This document shows, one piece after another, positions 43,795 through 53,369 of a stretch of 64,000 nucleotides of DNA. Where the stretch lies: the NCBI GenBank assembly GCA_965203365.1, contig OZ241878.1, positions 992,001-1,056,000 on the forward strand, written 5' to 3'. The notes beneath the pieces are model-generated. The model ran no database searches. It was not told the DNA's origin and worked only from the letters and a program-made list of their open reading frames with translations. Origin of the DNA: VYFG01 sp965203365 (GTDB taxonomy: Bacteria > Pseudomonadota > Gammaproteobacteria > Arenicellales > Poriferihabitantaceae). How positions within the stretch are numbered: the first letter of the stretch is position 1; every line of letters begins with the position of its first letter. The translations under genes and the position numbers were made by a program.

Positions 43795-46700
43795 TTGATT
43801 GTTTCAGAAACACCGACGCTTTTTCCGACTCCACCGATTGACGACGCGACACTGTCGATTGGGGCTGCAATTGAGGCGATTCGCTACTCAGCCCTAACTG
43901 AGCGGGACAAAGGGGAGCAGTTTGAAAACCTCGTGAAGGCCGTACTCCCGACATTACCGGAATACGAGATGCGGTCAGTCCAGCGCTTTGCCGACTGGTC
44001 TACATCTCGCTCGGGAGAAAGAAGGGATCTGGGCATTGACCTGGTTGGTGAACTGAACTCTGGAGGCTTGGTTGCGATCCAGTGCAAGCTCTGGAAGGAG
44101 GACCGCCGGCTTTCACTCAAGGATATTGAGGGGTTTCTCTCGGCTTCTGCCGCGCAACGTGAAGGGAAACGGATCTTTGAACATCCGATGCTGATTGCCA
44201 CCTGCGGCATTAATCACAATGCGGAAGCTCATCTACGGTTGCATGAAGGTAAGTATATTCCATTCTATTACAAGCACCGTACGGATCCCATCAATTACGA
44301 AAAAACCCGCAAGCCACACGACCCCTTGCCCCTTCAGCAGGAAGCCATTGACGCCTGTGTTCATGGATTGGTTCATCACGCCCGGGGGCGACTGGTGATG
44401 GCCTGTGGGACCGGCAAGACCTTCACCGCACTGAAAGTCGCTGAATCCATGCTGGCTCGAACCATCCTGTTCGTGGCGCCCAGTATTGCCTTGGTGGGTC
44501 AGGCACGCAAGGAATGGTTGCGCCAGTCCTTGCGGCCGATGGATACCCTGATTGTCTGCTCCGACAGCACAGCCGGACAGTCATCCGATGAAGAATCGGG
44601 ACTCCTCGAACTGAACTGCCGAGTGACTCGGACCCCCTCGGTCATTCGGCAGTTTCTAGAGCCGAACGACCGGATCAAGGTCATTTTTTGCACCCATCAA
44701 TCCCTGAGGCGCATCACTGAATCTCAGCAGGAGGGAATATCCACTCCTTTTGATCTTGTCGTGATTGACGAAGCCCACTGGACCACCGGTGTGGGTCGAC
44801 AGCAAGCGAGCGAGAAGTTTTCCTTTCAGGATGTGCACTCGGATCAGTATGTTAAGGCAGCTAAACGCTTATATATGACGGCCACACCCAGAGTTTACAC
44901 TGCACGCAGTAAACAGCGGATGCAAAATCAGGGTTTTGTGGTATACGACATGGAAGACACGGACATCTTCGGTCCCGAGTTGTATCGCATGAGTTTCCGA
45001 AAAGCCATGGAGTCCCCGGGCATGGATGGACAACCCATGTTGTGCGATTACCGCGTGGTGGTGCTGGCCATCCCGGATCAGCGGGTGACCGAAGAAATGA
45101 GACGGCGACTGGAGAATCTGGAGGAATCCTCTGCCAGTGCCGTCCGGAAAACCGGCCTCGAAAATCATATCACTCGGGTATATGGGACCTCACTGGCCAT
45201 CAATGGACATATCCAGGGCGATTCCCACGAGTTGCCGGATCGACTGCGTCGGGTGATCTGTTATTGCAATACCATTGCCACGTCCAAGTGGTATGCACGG
45301 GCGCTGATGGATCCGAAGGTGAAGGAACGAACCACTCGGATCATGGATGACTCGTCCAAAGTCGGTGCGCTTCGAGCGGAGCATTTGGACGCCAAGCACA
45401 AGGCCTTTGAACGACTCCAAGCCCTCGACCGGCTGCGGGAAGTTTCAGGGGATGTTCCGGTCAGTGAAATATTGTGCAACGTGCGACTCTTTTCCGAGGG
45501 GGTGGATGTTCCCTCGCTGGATGCAGTGGTTTTCCTAGAACCCCGAAAAAGTCAGGTAGATGTGGTTCAGGCTGTCGGCCGAGTCATGCGACGTGGCAAA
45601 GCGGATAAGAAACTCGGCTATGTTGTCGTCCCGGTCGTGGTGCCTACCGGCCCTGCAACGCTAGAAAAGATCGAACAAGACGAAAGCGGATTCCAGATCA
45701 TTGGGCAGGTTCTACGCGCATTGCAGTCACACGATGGCCGTCTCGCCGAAGAAGTCGCCCAGCGGGTCCTGTTGGCGGTTCCGGACCTTCAGGTCCCAAA
45801 TGATGGCGACGGCACGGAAAATATTGACAATCAGAACTTAACCCAGGCAGATCTCTTTGGTGGTTCTGCCCATTCCTTGGCGGATTGCTTGATGGTGCGT
45901 ATCGTGGAGGCATCCGGTCTGGGTTCTGCAGGTCAACTCAACGCCTACGACATCATGCAGGCAGTCCAACTAGCGGGAGATCAGTTCCATCATGCTGGCG
46001 CAGCGGAATCATTGGCTCCGGTCGTGGGAACATCTTTCACCACGGATGGTAAGGAGGCTAGAAACATATGCCGGATTGCGGCCTTGTTGGTGGCGAATGC
46101 CTGCCTGCTACATAAGCGACTCAGTGGGATTGAACGGTTGGACCTGCGGGGCCTGGAGGGATTTGGAGCAGAAGACCAGCCAATTCAAGTTTTGCAGGTC
46201 GAGTGGGAGAAGATTCTGCAGCGGGACTATGAACCGATCTTCCAACCGGCCTTGTCCGTGCTGCATGCCCTGCCGGATGAACAGAACTGCCACACTGGGC
46301 TGTACCGTCTGGTCAGTTGCGCCAATGCCGTTGCGGATTCATTGAGTGAAATGGGCTACGATCATGCAGGACCCTTGTATCATCGTATTCTCGACACGGC
46401 CGAGAGCGAGGGGGCGTTCTATACCAAGAACATGGCCGCACTGTTGCTGGCTCGACTGGCCTTGTCGCCAGATTTTACCAACTGGACGCAGAAGGGAGCT
46501 ACCGACCTGCGTGTGATTGATCCAGCCTGCGGTACCGGCACACTCCTGATGGCCTCTCTGAAGACCCTGAAGGAACGGGTGGAGGCACAAACCCCGGAGG
46601 TGGATGTGGCGGATCTGCATAAGTATCTGGTCGAAAACACGATCTATGGGCTGGATATCAATCGCCAGGCCATCCAACTGGCAGCCTCCAACATGACCTT

Positions 46701-47373
46701 AGGGGGGCTGTCGGTGGATTTCGAACGGATGAATGTCTATTCCATGCCACATGGCTTTGATCGTCAGGGTCATGTTCTAGGAGCGGGATCGCTGGAATTG
46801 CTTCTCGGCGAGGAAATTCCGATTACCGGGACTGGCACCCGAACCCTGCAGCAGGCTGGAAGCCAGCAGGTGGTCGGTGCCGCCCAAGACATTGATCCGA
46901 AAAATGCCTTTGATCTGGTCATCATGAACCCACCGTTCACCAATAATACAAAACGAGGGGGGCAATGGAACAAGTCCCAGAAAAAGGAAATGCAGGATTA
47001 TGAAAAAATGGTCTCTGAAGAAGTGGAAGTGCGTCAAGGAGAATCCGCCCAGAGGTTGATCGATTACAATTCCATCAGAACCTTTTTCACTCCCCTCGCG
47101 GACCTTCTGGTCAAGAAAAAGCAGGGTACCTTGGCCAAGGTCATGCCGGTGACGGCTTGCACCTCGGCATCGGGATTATCAGAGCGGCAGTTCCTGGCAA
47201 AACGATTTCGGATCGAAATGCTCATCACCTGCCATGCGGGAAGGCGATTTTCATTTTCGGGTAACACGGATATTCATGAATGCCTGATGGTCGCACGTCG
47301 TCATGAAGGACCCCCCCCCCCCCCACTAAAATCATTGTGTTACATCGTAATCCGGAACGTGAAGATGAAGTAG
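43795..47373 (+). CDS. Type ISP restriction-modification enzyme, nuclease-helicase-methylase part
   Basis: Single-chain type ISP (LlaGI/LlaBIII-like) architecture. An Mrr-like PD-(D/E)XK nuclease has DLGIDL near residue 78 and AIQCK near 97. An SF2 helicase has Walker A ACGTGKT near 203, DEAH near 325, TATPR, and QAVGRVMRRG. An N6-adenine methyltransferase has DPACGTG near 909 and IMNPPF near 1045. TTG at 43795 is preferred (AGGAG six bases upstream); the ATG at 43717 lies inside the IS end. In this sequence the product ends at ~1192 residues, 16 codons after a 14-C run. The missing target-recognition part continues in another frame to 48203. It is the only + gene in this island. Confidence 0.88.
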   Translation: MIVSETPTLFPTPPIDDATLSIGAAIEAIRYSALTERDKGEQFENLVKAVLPTLPEYEMRSVQRFADWSTSRSGERRDLGIDLVGELNSGGLVAIQCKLWKEDRRLSLKDIEGFLSASAAQREGKRIFEHPMLIATCGINHNAEAHLRLHEGKYIPFYYKHRTDPINYEKTRKPHDPLPLQQEAIDACVHGLVHHARGRLVMACGTGKTFTALKVAESMLARTILFVAPSIALVGQARKEWLRQSLRPMDTLIVCSDSTAGQSSDEESGLLELNCRVTRTPSVIRQFLEPNDRIKVIFCTHQSLRRITESQQEGISTPFDLVVIDEAHWTTGVGRQQASEKFSFQDVHSDQYVKAAKRLYMTATPRVYTARSKQRMQNQGFVVYDMEDTDIFGPELYRMSFRKAMESPGMDGQPMLCDYRVVVLAIPDQRVTEEMRRRLENLEESSASAVRKTGLENHITRVYGTSLAINGHIQGDSHELPDRLRRVICYCNTIATSKWYARALMDPKVKERTTRIMDDSSKVGALRAEHLDAKHKAFERLQALDRLREVSGDVPVSEILCNVRLFSEGVDVPSLDAVVFLEPRKSQVDVVQAVGRVMRRGKADKKLGYVVVPVVVPTGPATLEKIEQDESGFQIIGQVLRALQSHDGRLAEEVAQRVLLAVPDLQVPNDGDGTENIDNQNLTQADLFGGSAHSLADCLMVRIVEASGLGSAGQLNAYDIMQAVQLAGDQFHHAGAAESLAPVVGTSFTTDGKEARNICRIAALLVANACLLHKRLSGIERLDLRGLEGFGAEDQPIQVLQVEWEKILQRDYEPIFQPALSVLHALPDEQNCHTGLYRLVSCANAVADSLSEMGYDHAGPLYHRILDTAESEGAFYTKNMAALLLARLALSPDFTNWTQKGATDLRVIDPACGTGTLLMASLKTLKERVEAQTPEVDVADLHKYLVENTIYGLDINRQAIQLAASNMTLGGLSVDFERMNVYSMPHGFDRQGHVLGAGSLELLLGEEIPITGTGTRTLQQAGSQQVVGAAQDIDPKNAFDLVIMNPPFTNNTKRGGQWNKSQKKEMQDYEKMVSEEVEVRQGESAQRLIDYNSIRTFFTPLADLLVKKKQGTLAKVMPVTACTSASGLSERQFLAKRFRIEMLITCHAGRRFSFSGNTDIHECLMVARRHEGPPPPPLKSLCYIVIRNVKMK
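47311..47324 (+). repeat. Poly-C tract (14 C) inside the type ISP gene
   Basis: Fourteen consecutive C residues follow a GGA codon and precede ACTAAAATC. With 14 C the frame adds Pro codons and ends at TAG 47371-47373. With a multiple of three (12 or 15) it would read ACT AAA ATC into the downstream frame to 48203. With 13 it hits TAA at once. No other coding homopolymer noticed in the window exceeds about 8-9. This is the classic layout of a slipped-strand contingency locus. Confidence 0.85.
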
Positions 47374-48203
47374 ATTCGCTGGTCCATGCGATCCGGAATG
47401 AGGGAGACTTGTCCAGCTTGGGACAAATGTATCCTTGGCCGGCCGACAGAATCGAAAAGGGCAACTGGGGGGCAATTCAGTGGTATGACGGCACTCTGGC
47501 TGAAGAGGCACTCTGGCTGGAGTCACATGTCGGACTGGAATCGGTCGGTGGTCGGTACGTGGTTGGGCCAGCGGGACGAGGAATTTATGATGCTTATGAA
47601 ACCTGTGATCTGAATGATCCCGATGCCATCCCTGGTTTTCACTCCGTTTCCAGCAAACTACACCAGAAGCTTTACGGGTGTCCGGATGTCGGGTACCGTC
47701 CCAAAAAAAGCAAGGAGAAACTGGCGGCAAGGTACGCGCATCAGAGAGGGCATTGCCTGATCGCCGAGCGTATGGATACCATCAGCGGTCGATTGACTGC
47801 ACTTTGGTCAGTGGTCCCCTCTTTTGGAACATGGGTTCCAGTCGCCATATCCAGCGAAGACCAGCAGAAAGCCTTGGCAGTTTGGTGGAATTCAACACCC
47901 GTCAGAATGATGTTGTTGAACCGTCGCGCAAAGAAATTAACCTATCCCAAGTGGTCGTTGGTCCACTTGCGGGAAGTCCGTATTCCCAAACCGGACAATC
48001 GGGCATGGTCTTCCCTGCGGGTCGCATTCGATCAGGTCCAAGACTGCGAGTTACGGCCGATGAGGGAGGCGAGCCAATGCGAGGCACGAAAGGTGATAGA
48101 TCATGCGGCCGCACAGGCCCTGAACCTGCCACCGGATCGGTTGCGAGACTGGCGTGAGCGACTGTCCAAGGAACCAACAGTTAACCATACCATACCGGAA
48201 TAA
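47325..48203 (+). CDS. Type ISP enzyme, out-of-frame C-terminal target-recognition part
   Basis: A ~292-residue frame continuing the methyltransferase: TKIIVLHRNPEREDEVDSLV, then a target-recognition-like region ending in QALNLPPDRLRDWRERL. It has no good start of its own (the first is GTG 47337, with no ribosome site), so it is expressed only if the C tract is in frame. Joined with the upstream part at 15 C, the enzyme would be about 1,469 residues, close to known type ISP enzymes (~1,570). The alternative is a true frameshift or a sequencing miscount. Confidence 0.75.
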   Translation, partial: TKIIVLHRNPEREDEVDSLVHAIRNEGDLSSLGQMYPWPADRIEKGNWGAIQWYDGTLAEEALWLESHVGLESVGGRYVVGPAGRGIYDAYETCDLNDPDAIPGFHSVSSKLHQKLYGCPDVGYRPKKSKEKLAARYAHQRGHCLIAERMDTISGRLTALWSVVPSFGTWVPVAISSEDQQKALAVWWNSTPVRMMLLNRRAKKLTYPKWSLVHLREVRIPKPDNRAWSSLRVAFDQVQDCELRPMREASQCEARKVIDHAAAQALNLPPDRLRDWRERLSKEPTVNHTIPE

Positions 48204-48743
48204 TCACCAGTACCTGGGTAGCCATTCCCACCACGGACCTCCCTGCGTGGATTCGACGGAATTGCCGGATGCCAACGCTGTCGTCGGGAGTCTGCGGACA
48301 GGACGGCTCCTCCGGCGGGCTGCTGGATCGGTGGTTGGCCATGGGTTCTCCTGAAGAACCGGCCTATCATACACTCGGTCACGGCAGCCGAATATGCGGA
48401 CCGTTCGAGGCCAGCGCGTCCTCCACCACCAGCAACTAACGGTTGTTGGCTCTCGCTAGGGAACGGGGTAAGGTCTTTCAATGGCTCCTGACACGGTATG
48501 GGTTGGGACGACTCTGATATCGCATCAGCCAGGTTATTTGTACCATGGAGTGATCAGCCGCGTCACCCGACACGTGGTGTGAATTTTCTGGCCTTCAATG
48601 GCAGCAGCGAAACAAGGCTACAGATCATCTTCTCGCAACCCATTACATATCGTCGTCGGCTGAAAGCAAGTCGTCAACTTTCGGCTAGGTGCCCTATCAA
48701 GCGCTCAACGATCCGTCGAAAATTGGAATCCAAAACAGAACGA
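48204..48743. other. Gap between type ISP gene and miaA
   Basis: 540 bases between convergent genes. Frames such as 48498-48791 lack family signals and overlap miaA. A stem of CCAGCAAC/GTTGTTGG lies near 48428-48450, with no T-run. Nothing else recognised. Confidence 0.45.
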
Positions 48744-49736
48744 TCAAACGCCCCAAGATCCATATTTCGAATGATCGAGAAGATAATTTGAAACAATCTC
48801 CAGTGTCCCCTCATGTTGGTCTCTCCTGACCCAAACCAACCCCCTTTGCTGTCTGAGCCAGGTTAATTGACGCTTGGCCAGTTGTCTTGTCGCCGCCACC
48901 GCTCGTTCGGTCATCTCGTGCCTGCCAATCTTTCCCTGCAACAGTTCCAGTACCTGTCGATAACCGACTGTGCGCATGGATGGCAGCCTACCGATCTCTT
49001 CGAACGAGTTGGCAAGTGCAGTCACTTCCTCGACGAAGCCCAGTTTCAGCATGGTCTCGAACCGGTCACGAATGCGCTGATGCAGTTGTTCCCGAAAGAC
49101 ATCGAACAAGGCAATTTTGATGGGAGGTGAAGTCAGCTTGGATAGGCCTATTGACTCACCGGAGGAGTGGCCCGCTAGTCGATGAATCTCCAAAGCGCGT
49201 AATACCCGCTGAGAATCATTGGCATTGATTCGAGCCGCAGCGGTTGGATCCACGGCTTGAAGCTGATCGTACATTTCCGTAATCCCCCGCTCTTTCCACT
49301 CATACCACAGGTGACGGCGAACCACCGGGTCGGATGACGGTTGTGAAGGCAGACCGAATTCCAGGGCATGAAAATAGAACATCGTGCCGCCCACCAACAA
49401 AGGCACACGGCCTCTGAGATGGATGTCACCGATAAGGCACTTGGCATCAGCGGTAAATTCTGCAGCCGAATAAGTCTCCGAGGGTCTACGGATGTCAATC
49501 AGGTGATGAGGATATTGCCGCAGGAATGACTGGGATGGCTTGGCGGTGCCAATATCCATACCTTGGTATATCTGAGCCGCATCCACGCTGATCAGTTCAA
49601 CAGGGAATCGTTCTGAAAGAGCTGCCGCTAAGTCTGTCTTGCCACAGGCAGTCGAACCCATGAGAAAAATCACAGGCAGATCACTCCTAGGCTCACTCCT
49701 TCGTTGCTTTATCAATGATCTCTGAAGGCCGTTCAC
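48744..49736 (-). CDS. miaA: tRNA dimethylallyltransferase
   Basis: Adds the dimethylallyl group to A37 of tRNAs reading UNN codons. Around 330 residues with P-loop IFLMGSTACGKTDLA, ISVDAAQIYQGMDIGTAKP, LVGGTMFYF, the NDSQRVLRALEIHR segment and TRQLAKRQLTWLRQ. GTG at 49736 overlaps the mutL stop (GTGA) and is a likely start; the frame opens at 49754. The usual next gene, hfq, is 11.8 kb away on the same strand. Confidence 0.94.
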   Translation of the reverse strand: MNGLQRSLIKQRRSEPRSDLPVIFLMGSTACGKTDLAAALSERFPVELISVDAAQIYQGMDIGTAKPSQSFLRQYPHHLIDIRRPSETYSAAEFTADAKCLIGDIHLRGRVPLLVGGTMFYFHALEFGLPSQPSSDPVVRRHLWYEWKERGITEMYDQLQAVDPTAAARINANDSQRVLRALEIHRLAGHSSGESIGLSKLTSPPIKIALFDVFREQLHQRIRDRFETMLKLGFVEEVTALANSFEEIGRLPSMRTVGYRQVLELLQGKIGRHEMTERAVAATRQLAKRQLTWLRQQRGLVWVRRDQHEGTLEIVSNYLLDHSKYGSWGV

Positions 49737-51595
49737 TGCCCCCGCATGAACCATTTATTGATCTCACCAAGGCCGACCTTCATCCAGGTCGGTCGGCCGT
49801 GGTTGCACTGTCCTGACCTTTCCACGACTTCGATCTGTCGGAGCAGCGCATTCATTTCAGGCAGGGTCAGTTGTCGGTTAGCCCGCACGGAACCATGACA
49901 GGCCATACTGGAAAGTACTCGGTTGCTGGCTTCCCCAAGCCGATCGCTCGTGCCGTATTCCATGAGATCGGAAATCACATCTCGCAATAACTGTTCGTGA
50001 TCGATTCGGGACAATAGAACTGGAACAGCCCTCACCACCAGTTGCTCTTCCGACATGACATCCACATCAAATCCAAATTGAGCCAACATTTCACGATGAT
50101 CAGAAACGAGACTTTGTTCCTTTGCGCTGACATGAACAACCAGTGGCACTAGCAAAGGTTGGGTCTCCACTGCCTGTTGTTCGGCCTGAACTTTCAGCTG
50201 TTCATAGGTTATTCGCTCATGGGCCGCATGCATGTCCACCATCACCAAACCCTCGCTATTCTCAGCCAGAATATAAATCCCCTTGAGTTGGGCAATTGCA
50301 AAACCCAAGGGGGGAATATCCAGGTGATTTCTGATGGAGTGATCTGAATGAGAAGGGTCTTCATGTTCTTGATGCCCATCCCCGTAGAGACGGTCCAGCA
50401 TTTCCATCTGCTCGTTGATATGCATCTTGAGTTGCGTCTGGGCCTGGTGACTGCCATAGCCGCCCTGGGAAGACCGCCCACTATGGCCAGACCATTTGAA
50501 GAGATGCGAAGGCTGATTTGACCGGTCGGTCTCGGTCAGTGCACCCGCAGGTCCGGGCAGGTCCACTGCCACATCGTCAGGGGTGGCACCGGCAATCACG
50601 CGATGGATGGTGCGAAAAATGAAATCATGGACCGACCGACTTTCGCGGAATCTTACCTCGGTCTTGGCAGGATGCACATTGACATCTACCTGCCCATGGG
50701 GAAGTTGCAAGAACAGGACAAATGCGGGGTGTCGGCCATGATAGAGGACATCGCTGTAGGCGCGTTTGACCGCATGGGCGACGAGATGATCCCTGACATA
50801 TCTGCCATTGACAAAAAAATACTGCATATCACGCTGGCTTCGAGAGACGGTGGGTAGTCCGATCCATCCTTCCAGCCGGTAAGGGCCTTGGTCCTCGCAG
50901 AACCACAGGTTGCCGGAGGCAAACTGTTTCCCCAGCAAGGATTCCAGCCGTTTTTCTCGTTCCACGGGCGTCACCGCGGCTGGTGTGGAAAAAATCCGCC
51001 GACCGTTGTGGCAGAATTCGACCGCGACATCGAACCGGTTCAGCGCGGTTCGACGCAGCACATCATCCAGATGGGCCAGTTCGGTTTTTTCCGTTTTGAG
51101 AAACTTTCTTCGAGCTGGCGTATTGAAAAAGAGATCCTGTACCTCCACGGTGGTGCCCGGGGTACAAGCGACCGGTTGGGGGGCTTCATCCAGGATCCCC
51201 CCCTGACAGTTCAAAGCGAATCCACTGTCACACCCCGGCACTCTGGACACGATCTGTAGCCTTGAAACGGCACCAATACTGGGTAGCGCTTCCCCCCGGA
51301 ATCCGAGGGTCGAAACGCAAAAGAGATCCTCGAAGGAGGACAACTTGCTGGTGGCATGTCGCGACATGGCCAAGATCAGTTCTTCGGCGGGAATCCCGGT
51401 TCCATCATCACAGACCCGGATCCACTTCATGCCACCACGCTCCGCATCCACCCGGATCATGCCGGCACCAGCATCCAGGCTGTTCTCCACCAGTTCCTTC
51501 AATAAAGAGGCGGGGCGCTCAATGACTTCACCGGCCGCAATTTGATTGATCAGCTGGTCATTGAGCTGCTGAATGGATGAACGGGGCACACTCAC
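49733..51595 (-). CDS. mutL: DNA mismatch repair protein MutL
   Basis: GHKL ATPase matchmaker of mismatch repair, 620 residues. N-terminal motifs INQIAAGEVIERPASLLKEL, DDGTGI, ATSKL and TLGFRGEALPSI are intact, as is the C-terminal dimerisation domain. The endonuclease motif DQHAxxERxxYE of MutH-less bacteria appears only as DMHAAHERITYEQL, and the further endonuclease motifs were not verified. It starts at GTG 51595, inside amiB (38-base overlap), as in the standard amiB-mutL-miaA series. Confidence 0.95.
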   Translation of the reverse strand: MSVPRSSIQQLNDQLINQIAAGEVIERPASLLKELVENSLDAGAGMIRVDAERGGMKWIRVCDDGTGIPAEELILAMSRHATSKLSSFEDLFCVSTLGFRGEALPSIGAVSRLQIVSRVPGCDSGFALNCQGGILDEAPQPVACTPGTTVEVQDLFFNTPARRKFLKTEKTELAHLDDVLRRTALNRFDVAVEFCHNGRRIFSTPAAVTPVEREKRLESLLGKQFASGNLWFCEDQGPYRLEGWIGLPTVSRSQRDMQYFFVNGRYVRDHLVAHAVKRAYSDVLYHGRHPAFVLFLQLPHGQVDVNVHPAKTEVRFRESRSVHDFIFRTIHRVIAGATPDDVAVDLPGPAGALTETDRSNQPSHLFKWSGHSGRSSQGGYGSHQAQTQLKMHINEQMEMLDRLYGDGHQEHEDPSHSDHSIRNHLDIPPLGFAIAQLKGIYILAENSEGLVMVDMHAAHERITYEQLKVQAEQQAVETQPLLVPLVVHVSAKEQSLVSDHREMLAQFGFDVDVMSEEQLVVRAVPVLLSRIDHEQLLRDVISDLMEYGTSDRLGEASNRVLSSMACHGSVRANRQLTLPEMNALLRQIEVVERSGQCNHGRPTWMKVGLGEINKWFMRGQ

Positions 51596-52754
51596 GTGAG
51601 TCGGTTTTATAGTAGTACGAAGGGTTGTTTTCCAAGTAGCGATCGATTCCTTTCAAAATCGCATCAGCAAGACGCTTTTGGTACTGGGCACTCTTTAGCA
51701 GTCTTTCATCGTCAGGATTGGTAATGAAGCCGGTTTCGACCAAGATGGAAGGCACGCTCGGAGATTTCAACACGCCGAAACCCGCTTTTTCCACTCGAGG
51801 ACTGTGTATTCGGCCAATTTTTTTCAATTCAGACAATACTTCCCGTCCGAGCAGTAGGCTGGAGTCATCAGTCGTTTCCATCGACATGTCGACCATGCTC
51901 TGTGCCGTCTGGGAATCTCGACCTTTCAGACTGGCTCCTCCTGCTAGATACGGCTGATTATGCCGGTTGGCCAGACGGCGAGCGACCGCACTGATTTCTC
52001 CGCCGGGTGAAAGCGCAAATACCGAAGCCCCCCTAGGCGTTGGGTTGGTGAAAGCGTTGGCATGGATCGAAATGAACATGTGAGCCCGATGGCGTTTTGC
52101 AATGGCTGCGCGTTGGCCCAATGTCAGATAGCGATCAGTGCTTCTGGTCAGTACCGCCTGGATGCCGGTCTTGGCATCGATCATTTTTTTCAGTCTTTTG
52201 GCAACCCGCAAATTCAGTTCTTTCTCTTGACTGCTCTTGCCGAGAGCCCCGGGATCCTTGCCCCCATGGCCCGGGTCGACAATCACCACACAGTCCCGAT
52301 TGGCGGATGGTTCCGTTGTCTTGACGATCTGCGGCTGATCGGGATCAGGAAAATATAGATGAAAATCCACCACCAAACGGTACTGATACCCACTGGAAGG
52401 TTTGAGCCAGCGGACAAAAAATCGTACCGGTTGAGCCAGATCAAACACCAGACGAGTCGTGCTCCTATCGGGTGAGCCTTGGCGGATTCGTTCAATCAAA
52501 TGACCCGTAGAACCCTGCGGTGGGATCCGAGCCTGCAAGGTGACCTGATCCAGATCAATCACCACTCTGGCTGGCTCATCCAGGGCAAATACGGTGATGT
52601 CGCTTTTGAGGGTCATATCCAACACGATCCGGCTGCGTTCCGGAGCATGCGACATGCGAATATCCTGGATCACGGCGGCGGTCACTTCAAGGCTTGTGAA
52701 GCCGGCCAGCAAGAGCCAGAGCATGAAAAAAGCCCGCATGAACGTCATTCGCAT
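51558..52754 (-). CDS. amiB: N-acetylmuramoyl-L-alanine amidase (AmiB/AmiC type)
   Basis: Periplasmic zinc amidase that trims septal peptidoglycan, 398 residues. The signal peptide (MRMTFMRAFFMLWLLLAGF, cleaved near VTAA) is followed by an AMIN domain (~30-140) and Amidase_3: VIVDPGHGGKDPGALG, LTRSTD, FISIHANAF, and PSILVETGFITNPDDE with the catalytic Glu. No LysM follows. It overlaps tsaE by 10 bases at its start and mutL at its end. Confidence 0.94.
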   Translation of the reverse strand: MRMTFMRAFFMLWLLLAGFTSLEVTAAVIQDIRMSHAPERSRIVLDMTLKSDITVFALDEPARVVIDLDQVTLQARIPPQGSTGHLIERIRQGSPDRSTTRLVFDLAQPVRFFVRWLKPSSGYQYRLVVDFHLYFPDPDQPQIVKTTEPSANRDCVVIVDPGHGGKDPGALGKSSQEKELNLRVAKRLKKMIDAKTGIQAVLTRSTDRYLTLGQRAAIAKRHRAHMFISIHANAFTNPTPRGASVFALSPGGEISAVARRLANRHNQPYLAGGASLKGRDSQTAQSMVDMSMETTDDSSLLLGREVLSELKKIGRIHSPRVEKAGFGVLKSPSVPSILVETGFITNPDDERLLKSAQYQKRLADAILKGIDRYLENNPSYYYKTDSRECAPFIHSAAQ

Positions 52755-53194
52755 GAATGCTCCGACTCCACCAACAATCCAGATGGTAAAGTGACATGCC
52801 GGCGCGTCGCCATGAAATCAATCGCAATCTGGACATCGGGATGTGGCAGGACACCTTGCCCTCGCTCTGGCCATTCCACAAGCACCATCGAATGGTCATC
52901 CAAGAGATCTCGAAAACCGATCTGTTCCAGTTCCATGGGGGAATTCATCCGGTACAAATCCAAGTGATGCAACGTTCGGGTCGCGACACGGTAGGTCTCC
53001 AACAAGGTGTAGGTCGGGCTGACCACTCCTCCCTCATGACCCAGACCATACAATATTCCCCGAACAAGGGTGGTTTTTCCCGCCCCCAGATCCCCTGACA
53101 GGAAAACCATGGCTCCCTCGGGTAGTCGAAGGGCAATCCGCTTCCCCAAGTTGATCATCGCGGCCTCTCCGGCAATGACAATTTTTTTCGACAA
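52745..53194 (-). CDS. tsaE: tRNA threonylcarbamoyladenosine ATPase TsaE
   Basis: P-loop ATPase needed, with TsaB and TsaD, for t6A37 in tRNA. GDLGAGKTTLVRGILYGLGH, VSPTYTLLETY, HHLDLYRM and VLVEWPERG are all canonical. The start is uncertain. The frame is open to an ATG at 53302 (185 residues), but the family's usual N-terminus fits TTG at 53194 (149 residues, opening LSKKIVIAGEAAMINLG). Neither has a strong ribosome site. It is first in the tsaE-amiB-mutL-miaA unit and divergent from queG. Confidence 0.9.
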   Translation of the reverse strand: MSKKIVIAGEAAMINLGKRIALRLPEGAMVFLSGDLGAGKTTLVRGILYGLGHEGGVVSPTYTLLETYRVATRTLHHLDLYRMNSPMELEQIGFRDLLDDHSMVLVEWPERGQGVLPHPDVQIAIDFMATRRHVTLPSGLLVESEHSCE

Positions 53195-53369
53195 CGGATA
53201 GGCAAATTTGTTTAGGATCTGCAGTATGCAGCGATGAAGATACCGGTTTTCTGTTATTGGTATTCTACTACCTCTGAACCTGTCTCCCAATCGGGAGCAC
53301 ATTCCACCATGCTGCTTTTCCTGAACTTATTTTGACACATTAAGGCTGGAAGACCGGACTCCCCCGATT

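Noticed and set aside
48498..48791. 97-codon frame between the type ISP gene and miaA
   Set aside because: Overlaps miaA antisense, lacks a ribosome site and shows no recognisable motif.
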